Source: an uncultured Lachnospiraceae bacterium (GTDB lineage Bacteria > Bacillota > Clostridia > Lachnospirales > Lachnospiraceae). Taken from it: a DNA stretch of 64,000 nt. The notes beneath the pieces are model-generated. The model was not told the origin of the DNA, did no database searches, and saw only the letters and a list, made by a program, of their open reading frames with translations. Made by a program: the position numbers and the translations under genes. Position 1 is the stretch's first letter, and every line of letters starts with the position of its first letter. Below are positions 25,011 to 34,774 of this stretch, one piece after another. Location of the stretch: NCBI GenBank assembly GCA_934317845.1, contig CAKRES010000009.1:1-64000 (forward strand). The letters are read 5' to 3'.

Positions 25011-25949
25011 TTATGTTCTGCTTCTCTTTTCTTCCTGTTCCAAATATTTCTGATAACGCTTTTCTGACACCATCACATATCTGGTCCACACACCAGAATA
25101 TAGGATGTTGCGCAAAATTGCAACCTCCTCAAGAATCGGAAGCTGTTCAAACACCTTGGCACACTCCGCCATGATCTGCGTAAAAATAAACTTCATTTTC
25201 TTTTCAAATTCTTCCCGATAAGTAATGGAAGCTCCCTGCTCTTTTGCCTCACCATAGCAATGATACAATGTCAGAACCGGATTATAGTTCTTTGTTCTTG
25301 CGTCACGTTCCATATCCTCATACGCATCCAGCAGGGAAATGTATTTGCCCAGAAAGAATCCCAGCCGGCGTAAACACGTACTCCACTCATCATCCCGGTA
25401 ACAAAACAATTCTCCCATGATCGCACCAAAATAAGAAGCCGCCTGATCCATGTTCTTTAATGCAGCCTCCACTGTAACGATCTCCGGCTTGATGCGTGCT
25501 TCCTGCTCGAACGTATGCAGCTCCTTTAACTGATGTGCAATGCTCTGTGCCTTTTTCTCGTACGCTTCTGCCACACGTTTTTCCCGTCCTTTTAACAGCA
25601 GCGCGTAAAGGCCTTTGAATACTTTCTTTTCATCTTCCCAGTCATCCACACATTTGTAATAAGAAAGCAGCACATTCATATCTGCCGCATAACGGGTATA
25701 GCAATTAGTAATACATGGTCTTTTCTGAATAGGGTGCAACAAACAACGACGCTTATCCTCCCTGGTATCCGGTTCATAAAGCCCGGTTAACAGCAACGCT
25801 AAAAACGTAATATCATAGCTTAATGTAAGCTGCCCCACTGCCTGGTACCGCTCCTTCAGGCTGTGGCACACACCACAGTAATAGCCCTGATACCGTGAAA
25901 GCTCCTTCACCTTCAATTCCTTTTCGTTGACCCCGACATACCCGAACAT
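25011..25949 (-). CDS. DUF5685-family protein
   Basis: 312 residues, mostly helical. It opens MFGYVGVNEKELKVKELSRY followed by YYCGVCHSLKERY, with more Cys in CLLHPIQKRPCITNC. Two acidic motifs, VDDWEDEKK and LDAYEDMERD, lie on separate helices about 110 residues apart, recalling the Asp-rich motifs of all-helical prenyl-transferase-like folds. The function is unknown. It lies between a DnaJ protein and a membrane zinc-ribbon protein, both likely co-transcribed. Confidence 0.8.
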   Translation of the reverse strand: MFGYVGVNEKELKVKELSRYQGYYCGVCHSLKERYQAVGQLTLSYDITFLALLLTGLYEPDTREDKRRCLLHPIQKRPCITNCYTRYAADMNVLLSYYKCVDDWEDEKKVFKGLYALLLKGREKRVAEAYEKKAQSIAHQLKELHTFEQEARIKPEIVTVEAALKNMDQAASYFGAIMGELFCYRDDEWSTCLRRLGFFLGKYISLLDAYEDMERDARTKNYNPVLTLYHCYGEAKEQGASITYREEFEKKMKFIFTQIMAECAKVFEQLPILEEVAILRNILYSGVWTRYVMVSEKRYQKYLEQEEKRSRT

Positions 25950-25952
25950 GAT

Positions 25953-26348
25953 CTAACTCCTTTTCACAAACTCATGCCGACACTTCGGACAAGTAATGGC
26001 AATCTTGCCCTTCCCCTTTGGCACGCGCACCGTCTGTTTGCAGTTCGGGCATTTATACAAATGAAAATCCTTGCGCATCCGGGCGTGATTTTTCTGTCTT
26101 CTGAAAAAGCCCTTGATCGGTGCCGTCTTTTGCACATACCATACATTTTCTGCATACCGCTTGGAAATGTTGCGGGAAAACATACGGAAATAAAGGTAAA
26201 ATAATAACAACAGCATCAACAGATTAATGATGCTCGATTTCAAAAATACATTGAGAAGCAACACTACAAACAGCACTACTGTAAGTGCCTGATTCAGGGC
26301 ATCCATCCCGTATCTTCCCTGCATGAATCTGGCCAATCGTTCCTTCAT
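25953..26348 (-). CDS. Membrane protein with C-terminal zinc ribbon
   Basis: 131 residues: two hydrophobic segments at about 18-55, a basic stretch, then YKCPNCKQTVRVPKGKG and ITCPKCRHEF, a two-CxxC zinc ribbon. It precedes the DUF5685 and DnaJ genes by a few bases. The trio may act together at the membrane; the role is unknown. Confidence 0.8.
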   Translation of the reverse strand: MKERLARFMQGRYGMDALNQALTVVLFVVLLLNVFLKSSIINLLMLLLLFYLYFRMFSRNISKRYAENVWYVQKTAPIKGFFRRQKNHARMRKDFHLYKCPNCKQTVRVPKGKGKIAITCPKCRHEFVKRS

Positions 26349-26445
26349 AACACCAACTCCTTGCGTTTATTTTATATCCTATCCTACTCCACCGGATTTT
26401 AAACTGCAACCAAAATGGTGTCGATTTCATTGTCTTTTCACAAAA

Positions 26446-28473
26446 TTACGCAAAAAGATAAAACAATCCAAAGAACACTGCCCCTAACCCGATGCCATAT
26501 AGCATCGCTGTTACAAGCGAGTGGCTTCTTCGGGAAAGCAGCAGACAGCCTGCCAGATAAAATGCGCCCATAAGATAATAAGAAACATGTACCAGGATCA
26601 AAAGCAGAAGGATGGAAATACCGGACGGGATCGAAACAAGAAACGTCAGACTGGCAGCCGGTGCGAAAAGATCCGGATACCCATAAATCTGTTTGATCGC
26701 TAAAATCCGAAGTCCAAACACGACACAAAAGCTCAGCGTATAAAGGATGGCTCCGATCTTCCACTTCACCTGAGGCAGAGCACTCCGCCCCTTTTTCGTG
26801 GCATGCAAAAGATCCCGCACACCTTCTGTTTCTTCCTCCACAAACAAGCCGGCACTAAACAGCAGGGTAGCAAGCAGCACCTCTAAAAAGAGCAGACACG
26901 TCTGTCTCTTTGCCTCTTCGGATAATAGCCATTTATAACCGCTGTCATACACCATTTGCAGAACCTTCGGCTTTTCTTTCACCCTTAAATACTGGTCATA
27001 CACCCGGTAAAATGCATTCTGTCCGGTTAACTGATCGGAATAATAAAGTGACAGCATTTCACTGTCCCCGTCATCCATATGCTTGATCTTTGACAGGATC
27101 TGGTAAAACCGTTCATATTCCGTGCGGATACCGTTCACCTTTTCTTCTGTCAATGTTCCGCTCCATTCGTTCATGTAATTTTTGTAATAATATTCATCCA
27201 CATCCTTGTAATAAGTACCCGACGGGTGATACGTCACAGCAGAAAAAACAAGAAATAATAACAGGATCAATCCTGTCCGCTTCAGGTAAAAATGCTTATA
27301 GCTTTCCCAGTATGTAAGAGAATGCAGGCGCAGGGCAGCCACTTTTTTCTTTTTCTTTCTCCGCCGAAAGAACGAAAATCCTACACGGTGCTCCCGCATT
27401 TTATTTGTTCCAAAATAAATGATGCAAAGGAATAATAAAAGCAGAAAACCAAGGAACAACAGGGATAACAAAAGATACGATACCGGATGTCCAAATACAT
27501 TGCAGTTGCGGTACTGCCCAAGAATCTGATCAGGACAAAGCAGTGTGACAAAATTCAGATATTTGACCGGAGAAAAGACAGAACTTTCCGGCACAAAATA
27601 AAAAAGAGCTGTCTCTGCCGCCAAAAATACCGCCGCTTCCAAAAACAAGAGAATATGGTTGGACGTATAAAGACAGAGTGCAAAAAGCAACAGCGTAAGC
27701 ACCATCATATAGCCCCACTGGAACAGAATATGCAGCAGCAGATAATCAAGCACACTGAGCGAAAACAGGCACCCCTTAAACCCCAAAAGGTACTGTACCG
27801 GATAAAAAAGGGCGGAACCCCCATACAAGCCGCCAAAGTATAAAAATGTGAGCAGACTCGTTACGATCGTATAGACACTGACTCCGGAAAGTACGGCAAA
27901 CAATCGCCGGAACACAAGCCGTTTCGGTCCTACCGAGGTTGCCTGCATCAGAGGAAAGGTGTCCAGTTCCTTTTCCTTCGTTACAGCAATGGCGCATAAA
28001 AATAAAGCTGCCACAAAAAGCAGAAGCTTATCATAGGTTAAATGAAAAGCGGCAGTCACACCAAGTGTCGGATAAAAGGAAACCTCTTTGATCGCTTTTT
28101 TCTCAAAATCCGCCGCTGTTTTTTTGGCATTTCTCGCCGCATAGCTATCAGAAGAAAAGAACAGCAGCATTCTCCCTGCCTGCTCTTTGATCTGCTTACG
28201 GTATGCCGGATAGCCTTTGGCTTCCTCCACCTCATCTGCAAGCTCCTTCACCACCCGGCTCCCTGCATCTTTTTCTTCATAGCGGTAGGCACTGTTTCGG
28301 ATCTGCTCTGCCTCATAGTGCACTGCCCGTTTACTGTAGGCTTCATAAACTGCTGCAGCACGTCCGTTTCCGTAAGGAGAAAGAAACAGCCCCGTTACGT
28401 GCAGTAAAAGAAGAAGCAGCAAAAGCGCAGCTCCGCCACCGGACAGATACTGCCGTCGAAATTCTTCACGCAT
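26446..28473 (-). CDS. ABC-2-type permease, two membrane units in one chain
   Basis: About 675 residues. Each half has an N-terminal helix, an extracellular domain of about 100-140 residues and a cluster of five or so helices: first half helix near 15-35 and cluster near 160-350, second half helix after KHFYLKRTGLILLLFL and cluster from about 530 to the end. This is a duplicated ABC-2 exporter in one polypeptide. Start at 28473 has GGAGTG upstream and overlaps the ATPase stop by 8 bases. With the ATPase and three lipoproteins it forms one operon. Substrate unknown; peptide export or immunity is an inference. Confidence 0.8.
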   Translation of the reverse strand: MREEFRRQYLSGGGAALLLLLLLLHVTGLFLSPYGNGRAAAVYEAYSKRAVHYEAEQIRNSAYRYEEKDAGSRVVKELADEVEEAKGYPAYRKQIKEQAGRMLLFFSSDSYAARNAKKTAADFEKKAIKEVSFYPTLGVTAAFHLTYDKLLLFVAALFLCAIAVTKEKELDTFPLMQATSVGPKRLVFRRLFAVLSGVSVYTIVTSLLTFLYFGGLYGGSALFYPVQYLLGFKGCLFSLSVLDYLLLHILFQWGYMMVLTLLLFALCLYTSNHILLFLEAAVFLAAETALFYFVPESSVFSPVKYLNFVTLLCPDQILGQYRNCNVFGHPVSYLLLSLLFLGFLLLLFLCIIYFGTNKMREHRVGFSFFRRRKKKKKVAALRLHSLTYWESYKHFYLKRTGLILLLFLVFSAVTYHPSGTYYKDVDEYYYKNYMNEWSGTLTEEKVNGIRTEYERFYQILSKIKHMDDGDSEMLSLYYSDQLTGQNAFYRVYDQYLRVKEKPKVLQMVYDSGYKWLLSEEAKRQTCLLFLEVLLATLLFSAGLFVEEETEGVRDLLHATKKGRSALPQVKWKIGAILYTLSFCVVFGLRILAIKQIYGYPDLFAPAASLTFLVSIPSGISILLLLILVHVSYYLMGAFYLAGCLLLSRRSHSLVTAMLYGIGLGAVFFGLFYLFA

Positions 28474-29368
28474 GCTTCCACACTCCTTCCTCTTCCCGTT
28501 CAAATAAGTACAGATACAGATCCTCCAGATCCGGTTTCTCAGCAACCGCATCCGGATATTTGCGTTTCACTTCCTCCCCGTCCTCTAAAAGCAGCCGTAC
28601 ATAGATCCTGTCATTCTGCTTTTTGACATTGCTGATCTTCTCCTGTCCTGCCAGCTTTCCATAGGCTTCCTCTGTCACACCGACCGTCCACACCTTACCA
28701 TCAAGCTCCTTTAACAATTCATCCGGAGTACCCTGGCGGATCAGATTTCCTTTGTTTAAGATCAAGATCTCCTTGGAAATGAATTCGATGTCAGTGACCA
28801 CATGGGTAGCGATCAGCACGATCTTTTGAAAGCTCAGCTCGGAAATGAGATTCCGGATCCGGATGCGCTCTTTGGGATCAAGACCGGCGGTTGGCTCATC
28901 CAGTATCACGATGGACGGATTGCCGAGAAGTGCCTGTGCGATCAGTATCCGCTGCTTCATCCCACCGGAAAAACCGCCCAGCTTCTGGTCGCGCACCTCG
29001 TATAAATGTACCCGGCGCAGCAGAAATTCAATCTGCTCCACCGCTTCTTTTTTTGGAATTTCCTTTAACTCTGCCATATAGGCAAGAAACTGCTGCGCTG
29101 TCATGCCGGGATACATTCCCTGCTTCTGCGGCACATAACCGAGGCACCCCAGATAGGCATCCATGTAGCTTTTTATTTCTTTGCCATTCAACAAAATATC
29201 CCCGGAAGTCGGCTTTAAATTGCCTGTCAAAATCTTGATCAGCGTAGACTTCCCTGCTCCATTTGCACCAAGCAGCCCGTAAATTCCGGGTGTCAGATTC
29301 AGATCCACATAATTTAAAGCAACTGTCGTGCCATAATCCATATAAAGTGCCTGTGCCTCAAGTCTCAT
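28466..29368 (-). CDS. ABC transporter ATP-binding protein
   Basis: 300 residues with Walker A GANGAGKST (about 39-47), Q-loop, signature FSGGMKQR, Walker B IVILDEPTAGLDP and switch His in IATHVV, followed by a C-terminal extension of about 90 residues typical of the CcmA/NatA group that energises ABC-2 exporters. Start at 29368 lies 16 bases after the stop of the upstream lipoprotein gene. It pairs with the double permease that overlaps its end. Confidence 0.93.
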   Translation of the reverse strand: MRLEAQALYMDYGTTVALNYVDLNLTPGIYGLLGANGAGKSTLIKILTGNLKPTSGDILLNGKEIKSYMDAYLGCLGYVPQKQGMYPGMTAQQFLAYMAELKEIPKKEAVEQIEFLLRRVHLYEVRDQKLGGFSGGMKQRILIAQALLGNPSIVILDEPTAGLDPKERIRIRNLISELSFQKIVLIATHVVTDIEFISKEILILNKGNLIRQGTPDELLKELDGKVWTVGVTEEAYGKLAGQEKISNVKKQNDRIYVRLLLEDGEEVKRKYPDAVAEKPDLEDLYLYLFEREEEGVWKHA

Positions 29369-29384
29369 CCGGTTTCCTCCTTTT

Positions 29385-30590
29385 CTACTCTCCCTTTGCA
29401 AATGTTCCATCTTTATAAGAAGAAAGCGGCACCATTGTTATATCTCCGTAAATATAATTGCCTTTCCCATCTGTCTCCCGTTCCTGCAAAAGAACAGAAT
29501 CACCAATGATCGTATTAGGCAGCAACGTATAATGCTGTGGTTCCTCTCCCAGCTTTGTTTCCTTCTGCTCCTTCTGATCATAGTAGTAAAAGATTTCTTT
29601 CTCTCCACTTAATACACTAAACACCATACTTCCTGTTTCATAGCATGTGGAATAATCAATCTGCTCTTTTCCTTTTACAGACACGATCTCCTTTTCTTCC
29701 TTCGACTGCTCATTGTATGTAACAATCTTTTTATCATCCTTCTTTAAATAAATGTTTCCGTCATACTGACCAAGATAATCATATTTCGTAAGATCAATCT
29801 CTGACATCTCACGCTCTTCTTTCGTCTTATAATTCAGATCATAAAGCGTATTAGAAAATGCATTGGCGGCTTCCTCAGGGCTCAGCTTCATAAACTGGTC
29901 ATAATCCATACCATCCTTCATACACGTATATAAATAATACAAATGATCTCCTTGTATATTCATTGCTGTAATGCTGCAGGACTCCGGATGTTTATGTATT
30001 TGTGAGAGCACCTCCGCCTTTCCGGTATTCAGATCCAGTGCAAGGATCATCGCCTCCTCATCTGTGCTTCCATCTTCGTGAGTATTCACCTGCTTACCAA
30101 CAAGGTACATTTTATCGCCAATGCAGTACGACGGTGTCATCGCTTCTATCCCATACGGGATCACAGCAAACTTCCTGCGGCCTGACGAACCAACTTTTGC
30201 CTTATACACAACCATCTGATTCATTTCTTCCGAATCGTAACATTCAAATACTGTATCCCCATGCAATCCCAGCGTACCTAAATTATTGCTGCCGGCAGGT
30301 GGTAATGCCGCACAGGAAGAAGTACTTCCATCCTCTAAAACCTTGTGAGAGCAATTGGGCTGCGTACAAAAAACAGTACTCTCTCCACTTTGAAGATTCA
30401 TAAATTGAAGTGCCTGATCCTTCTCATAGATCACCTTTTTGCCATCCGTCGCAATATTATGTACTGCATAATCGACCGTATCCGGCCAATCCTCTGTCTT
30501 TGTCTGCTCCTTGGAATCTGTTCCTTTTCCACAGCCTGCCAGACTAAAAAGAACCAGAAATAAAACAACCACCGTTCTCATCTTTTTCAT
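29385..30590 (-). CDS. Propeller-like lipoprotein
   Basis: 401 residues with lipobox LFSLAGC at residues 15-21. The mature part is made of repeated short beta segments (YEKDQALQFMNLQSG, DGNIYLKKDDKKIVTYN), as in beta-propeller sensors. A conserved Cys/His motif CTQPNCSH..(8).. followed by SSCAA lies near 75-95. It is a paralogue of the N-terminal half of the 34.3-kb protein, which carries CSKPDCEH at the same place, followed in both by a TVxE strand and a VIPY strand. Translation is coupled to the upstream gene by an ATGA overlap. Likely extracytoplasmic sensing or substrate capture; ligand unknown. Confidence 0.8.
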   Translation of the reverse strand: MKKMRTVVVLFLVLFSLAGCGKGTDSKEQTKTEDWPDTVDYAVHNIATDGKKVIYEKDQALQFMNLQSGESTVFCTQPNCSHKVLEDGSTSSCAALPPAGSNNLGTLGLHGDTVFECYDSEEMNQMVVYKAKVGSSGRRKFAVIPYGIEAMTPSYCIGDKMYLVGKQVNTHEDGSTDEEAMILALDLNTGKAEVLSQIHKHPESCSITAMNIQGDHLYYLYTCMKDGMDYDQFMKLSPEEAANAFSNTLYDLNYKTKEEREMSEIDLTKYDYLGQYDGNIYLKKDDKKIVTYNEQSKEEKEIVSVKGKEQIDYSTCYETGSMVFSVLSGEKEIFYYYDQKEQKETKLGEEPQHYTLLPNTIIGDSVLLQERETDGKGNYIYGDITMVPLSSYKDGTFAKGE

Positions 30591-31831
30591 TGTGAATCCT
30601 CCTGCTCGTCAAAATGCGCCCTAAGATAACTGCGATACTTTTTTTGCTTTGTCACCACCTGCTCCGGCTCCAATCCGGTTCCATAGGTGATCCATTTGTT
30701 TCCCGGACTGAATACACCCAATGCCCGGTCATCCATATTCACCGCCACTTTATGCCTGCTGTCAAATTCCCAGTTTTCTCCCTGCACACCATATTGCAGC
30801 AGATTTGCAATTGCAGGATCACATTGGATCAGGAACAGGAGCGACTCAGCATTATAGATGTCGGCCTTCTTTTCCAGCCAGGAAGGAACTCCCGTCAGAC
30901 CATTCACCATCGGCTGATAAGAATCCTCTTTCAGTGTTCTTTTTTGAATCTTCACCCGTGTGGCATCTACATCATCCAACAAAAGCTCCTCATCAGAAGT
31001 TTCCATGAAATTTTCCTGCCGGATATACATAAAAAAGTCTACTTTTTTCTCCCAGTTTACCTGTGCAAAACACGTATACAATTCCTTGTTCTTCTTCATC
31101 TGACTGGTAAGTTCAGGAAGCTCCCATTGCTCCTGCGCTCCCTCTTCATCTCCCCAGATAACCGGGTAGAAATTGTCCTCTTTGTTTTCTTTTGCAAGTT
31201 CGGCAGCCCGCTGAAATAAAGATTCCAGAGAATTGATGTCACATGTCTGATCCATATACTTTTTATTGACAAACACACACAGATCCCGTATCGGCATACT
31301 GCGGGGATCACAACTGTAAATGTGTCCATTTACCCGAAGTGCCTCCCACTGTTCCGGCTCCATCGCAGCATAAAGCAGATCCCCGCTGCTCTCCAGATAA
31401 GAATCCAGCGGCATAAGCAGCTTCTTCTTTATTGCGTCTTCATAAGGATTTCTCGTTTCTCCCACATATGTTCCGCCAATATTAAAAAGATATACCATTT
31501 CTTTCTTTTTCTTTAATGCAAGCAGCTTATCCTGATAATCTTGTGCATAACAATCCATGTAGCGGAACTGAATTACAAAAGGCTCATCATCCTTATATAA
31601 AATATCATTTAATGCTACCACAGCATGATCAGGGAGCCGGTCATACTGATCCATGATCCACAGCACCTTTTTGCAGCCGGGCCAACGTTTCTCGTAAAAC
31701 TCATCTGTAAGATCATATTTTTCTGATTCTTTATATGTCACCTGTTCAGGAGATACTTCTTTCTTACCAGAAGTAGAAGCACATCCGGGTAACAAAAGCA
31801 ACACAGATAATAGTAAAAGCAATCTTTTCAA
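30587..31831 (-). CDS. Solute-binding-protein-like lipoprotein
   Basis: About 414 residues. The start is probably TTG at 31831, nine bases after AGGAGG; no ATG fits. Signal peptide with lipobox LLLLPGC. The body looks like a family 1 extracellular solute-binding protein: DYQDKLLALKKKKEMVYLFN, then HIYSCDPRSMPIRDLCVFVN and a late SPGNKWITYGTGLEPE. It is a paralogue of the C-terminal half of the fusion lipoprotein, which has IYSYDWRKMPIQDLCVAVNK and CGNKWITPPYDLEP. An importer SBP next to an exporter-type ABC system is unusual and suggests a sensing role. Confidence 0.8.
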   Translation of the reverse strand: MKRLLLLLSVLLLLPGCASTSGKKEVSPEQVTYKESEKYDLTDEFYEKRWPGCKKVLWIMDQYDRLPDHAVVALNDILYKDDEPFVIQFRYMDCYAQDYQDKLLALKKKKEMVYLFNIGGTYVGETRNPYEDAIKKKLLMPLDSYLESSGDLLYAAMEPEQWEALRVNGHIYSCDPRSMPIRDLCVFVNKKYMDQTCDINSLESLFQRAAELAKENKEDNFYPVIWGDEEGAQEQWELPELTSQMKKNKELYTCFAQVNWEKKVDFFMYIRQENFMETSDEELLLDDVDATRVKIQKRTLKEDSYQPMVNGLTGVPSWLEKKADIYNAESLLFLIQCDPAIANLLQYGVQGENWEFDSRHKVAVNMDDRALGVFSPGNKWITYGTGLEPEQVVTKQKKYRSYLRAHFDEQEDSQ

Positions 31832-31935
31832 ATCACACCGCCTCCTGTTCTGTACATACACACACCATGTTATACAGAAATATTATATACTATGTTTATC
31901 AATAAGTATAGTATAAATTTAAAGGCACTACTTTT

Positions 31936-34299
31936 TTACTTTATCCTCTCTCTTATATAATCATAATAGAATTTCTCTTTATTTAACGGCTCCAGATCAT
32001 AAGGCGGTGTGATCCATTTATTGCCACAATTTAAATTTCCGGTATATTCAGGTGAGTGGTTCTCCACCTTTCCATTTTTTAACACATAATCCACACCTTC
32101 CTCGCCATATTGTAAAATGGTAGCGATATCCGGGTCCGTATTACAAAGTGCCAGGAAATTCATAGCCTCTTTTTTATGCTCTGACCAGGAGGCCACACCG
32201 GTCAATCCGTTATGTATGGAAATATATGGAATCGTTGCTATATTTATCTTTACAATCTTTGTCGTATGTTCATTTGGTATATTGTCCAATGTTTTGTGTT
32301 CTGATAAATAACCCGGATTTTCTTTACAAAACTTAGCAAAATAATCAAATTCTGATGCATCCATATACGGATTATGAAACTTAAATGTGTCCGGATGGTT
32401 TTTCATCAGATCGATCACCTCTTTTACCCCTGTCTCCTTGACTGATTTCTCTGTTGTATCTATCGCCCAGTATAATGGATAAAAATACACATTTTTCTCT
32501 CCTTTTGCTACCAGCTCTGCCATATCTGCCAGTTCTTCCAATGTTGTATTCTCATCAACGTGCAGATTATATTTCTCCAGGTATTTTTTATTTACTGCAA
32601 CACATAAATCCTGTATTGGCATTTTTCTCCAGTCATAGCTGTAGATCTTTCCATCTACCGTCATATCCTTCCACTGTGTCTTCGTGTACATATCATAGAA
32701 GGCTTTCCCTTCCTCTGATTGCAGATAATCACTTAGCGGAGTAAGTAGGCCGGCATGAATCGCCTCCACATATTTGTCCTCCTCTTTATTTCCTTCAAAC
32801 TGCGTACCGACCGCTATGATATCCAACGGTTCTTTTTTCTTCCTTGCATTGATCAAAGACTGTCGGTAATCCTCATCATAATCCGTCACCATCTTTACCC
32901 GCAGAACATAATCTGCTCCTTTCTCTACCAGTGCATCATTTAACGCTGCGATCATATGGGGTTTCATTTCAGTATTACACCACCAGTTTAAAATGGTTTT
33001 TCCTCCCCAATGCTTTTTATAATATTCTTTGGTAAGCTTTGGTTCTTTCCCCTTTTTTGGGGTACTCTCTTTCTGTGTCATGAGTACGGATTCCTTTACA
33101 CCACCCTCATCCTCTTGTTTTGGGGCACGCTCTCCTGCAATATAATCCGGAAAATAGATCCAGTCACTGATCATCCAAATCTGATTTTTCTTTTCCTCCA
33201 ATACGCTCCGGTTGATCCACACATAATTGCCACAAAACGAAACCGGCTCATCTGTCACCTGATATTCTTCCGGAAGATCCTCCTGCAGCTTGCACTTGAT
33301 CCTGATCCATTTTTTCTTTGCAAAGGAATAAAATTCATAATTATGATCTTCGGTACGAAGCAGTATGCCATACGAATCATAAAAAGTACAGGTTTCTCCA
33401 TCCTGAAGCTCCTTTATCCCTTCCTTTTGATTTCCATCTATATCTGCACGGGTAAGCACCCCGTTTTCCAGATAATAAATCTTACCATCTTCATATCCGA
33501 GAAATTCATCTGGAGAAAATGATTGAAACAAAACTTTTTTGGTTTCCTGTTTGGAAAGTGTAATGACTCCTGCCTCCAGAGAAAAAATACTTGTATCTGA
33601 AGTTGCTATGTCCTCCATATCATATCCATCTTTCAACAATTGTGCTGCATAGCAGAGCTTCCCATCACTATATTGAAGACATTTCATACGGGCATGATAC
33701 ATCGCAGTATAGCAGTCACTGATCTCTTCTGTCTCTGCCGTCTTTAAATTCACTTTTACAATAACGGTACTCTGTTTCACATCATTGATATTTTTCTCCG
33801 AAACACATTCCTCGGTAAATCCTGCAAGATAAGCATAGCCATCGATATAATAACTGCTGCACCCCTTGTCCACCCGATACGGGATCACACCAACCTTTTT
33901 CCAGCCGCTTTCACCCAGTTTCATTTTATAAAGTACACTTTCATTAGCATTTTTGGTATCCATCCACTCATATACTGTCTGTCCCTGAATTGCAACGGAA
34001 TAAAATGCACTGCTACCCGAATGCACAGTAGCCTCACATTCCGGATTTGGATTTTCATCAGCATCGTAAGGCTTGTGCTCACAATCTGGTTTTGAACATA
34101 ATATTGTTGACTGATTTGTTTTTACGTCCTGCACATAAAGAAGACCATTTTTTTCATAGACACATTTGCCCTGGTCAACACCATAGCTTGCTGCAGATCT
34201 GGCTGGTATCGAAGCATTACCGGATAGATCCGTACTGGAACAACCGGTTAACAACAGGAGAAAGAAAAATAGAAACACGAAAAAAGAATATTTTTTCAT
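31936..34299 (-). CDS. Fusion lipoprotein: propeller-like half plus solute-binding half
   Basis: 787 residues. Lipobox LLLLTGC at 14-20. Residues up to about 410 match the propeller-like lipoprotein at 29.4-30.6 kb; after a short Lys/Glu-rich linker (around PKKGKEPKLTKEYYKKHW) the rest matches the solute-binding-like lipoprotein at 30.6-31.8 kb. Thus one gene contains both modules that downstream occur as two genes in the opposite order. Start at 34299 has GAGGTGA upstream. A terminator-like hairpin lies before it. The fusion strongly implies that the two modules act as one complex on the cell surface. Confidence 0.82.
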   Translation of the reverse strand: MKKYSFFVFLFFFLLLLTGCSSTDLSGNASIPARSAASYGVDQGKCVYEKNGLLYVQDVKTNQSTILCSKPDCEHKPYDADENPNPECEATVHSGSSAFYSVAIQGQTVYEWMDTKNANESVLYKMKLGESGWKKVGVIPYRVDKGCSSYYIDGYAYLAGFTEECVSEKNINDVKQSTVIVKVNLKTAETEEISDCYTAMYHARMKCLQYSDGKLCYAAQLLKDGYDMEDIATSDTSIFSLEAGVITLSKQETKKVLFQSFSPDEFLGYEDGKIYYLENGVLTRADIDGNQKEGIKELQDGETCTFYDSYGILLRTEDHNYEFYSFAKKKWIRIKCKLQEDLPEEYQVTDEPVSFCGNYVWINRSVLEEKKNQIWMISDWIYFPDYIAGERAPKQEDEGGVKESVLMTQKESTPKKGKEPKLTKEYYKKHWGGKTILNWWCNTEMKPHMIAALNDALVEKGADYVLRVKMVTDYDEDYRQSLINARKKKEPLDIIAVGTQFEGNKEEDKYVEAIHAGLLTPLSDYLQSEEGKAFYDMYTKTQWKDMTVDGKIYSYDWRKMPIQDLCVAVNKKYLEKYNLHVDENTTLEELADMAELVAKGEKNVYFYPLYWAIDTTEKSVKETGVKEVIDLMKNHPDTFKFHNPYMDASEFDYFAKFCKENPGYLSEHKTLDNIPNEHTTKIVKINIATIPYISIHNGLTGVASWSEHKKEAMNFLALCNTDPDIATILQYGEEGVDYVLKNGKVENHSPEYTGNLNCGNKWITPPYDLEPLNKEKFYYDYIRERIK

Positions 34300-34334
34300 A
34301 AAATCACCTCGCAAAGTATCAAGTTATTTTTTTG

Positions 34335-34370
34335 AAAAAGGACGCATTATTCTACAATAAAACGTCCCTT
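34335..34370 (-). terminator. Attenuator-like terminator before the lipoprotein operon
   Basis: AAGGGACG pairs with CGTCCTTT (one wobble), inner TTATT/AATAA, followed by TTTTTC on the minus strand. It lies between the small peptide frame (stop at 34392) and the fusion lipoprotein start, the arrangement used to keep a small abundant first gene more highly expressed than the genes after it. Confidence 0.6.
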
Positions 34371-34391
34371 CTCAAACTTTTCAAACTATAA

Positions 34392-34598
34392 TCAAACTGT
34401 TAATTTACACTGCTCTGTATCACCTGAACAAGTTGCTGTATGTGTGGTACTACCTTGAATTATAGTGAATCCTGACGGGCATGAATATGTTTTGGTAACA
34501 CTTACTGTAGATTGTGCATTAGATGGTGTTCCTGCCTTTGTACGTCCCGTTCCATCCCCATATTTTAATACACTATTTACCGTAAAAGATACTCTCTG
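34392..34598 (-). CDS. Cys/Thr-rich small reading frame without a start codon
   Basis: A 68-codon open frame ending VTKTYSCPSGFTIIQGSTT, HTATC, SGDTEQCKLTV. It is rich in Ser, Thr and Gly with three Cys. AGGGGAGG stands just before it (34604-34611) but no ATG, GTG or TTG occurs anywhere in frame before an upstream TAA. One added G in the GGGG near 34560 would bring an ATG into frame, though far from the ribosome site. It may be a decayed or mis-sequenced peptide gene, or use a rare start. No peptide-modifying enzyme is nearby. The rest of the leader up to 34740 holds no better frame. Confidence 0.4.
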   Translation of the reverse strand, partial: QRVSFTVNSVLKYGDGTGRTKAGTPSNAQSTVSVTKTYSCPSGFTIIQGSTTHTATCSGDTEQCKLTV

Positions 34599-34745
34599 GG
34601 TTCCTCCCCTCTTATTATTTTATGGTCTAATTCTTTGCAAATAGCAAGAAATCACCATCTAAATTATTTAAGCAATGATTTTATCATCACTTGCAGTAGT
34701 TATTACATATTGTTTTTGTGTAGACTTGTATTGCCTTGTGTATTT

Positions 34746-34774
34746 ATAATATACTTAATAAATTATTTTTTCAA
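34746..34774 (-). promoter_or_regulatory. Promoter upstream of the peptide frame and lipoprotein operon
   Basis: TTGAAA, 17 bases, TATTAT on the minus strand, about 135 bases upstream of the peptide-frame ribosome site. Confidence 0.6.

Noticed and set aside
26446..34299. Reading the lipoprotein-ABC operon as a sugar importer
   Set aside because: There is no MalF/MalG-type permease, and the ATPase and permease are of the exporter type.
34392..34598. Calling the small Cys/Thr-rich frame a lanthipeptide precursor
   Set aside because: No LanM, LanB/C or radical-SAM gene is in the window and no start codon is present, so only the neutral description is given.
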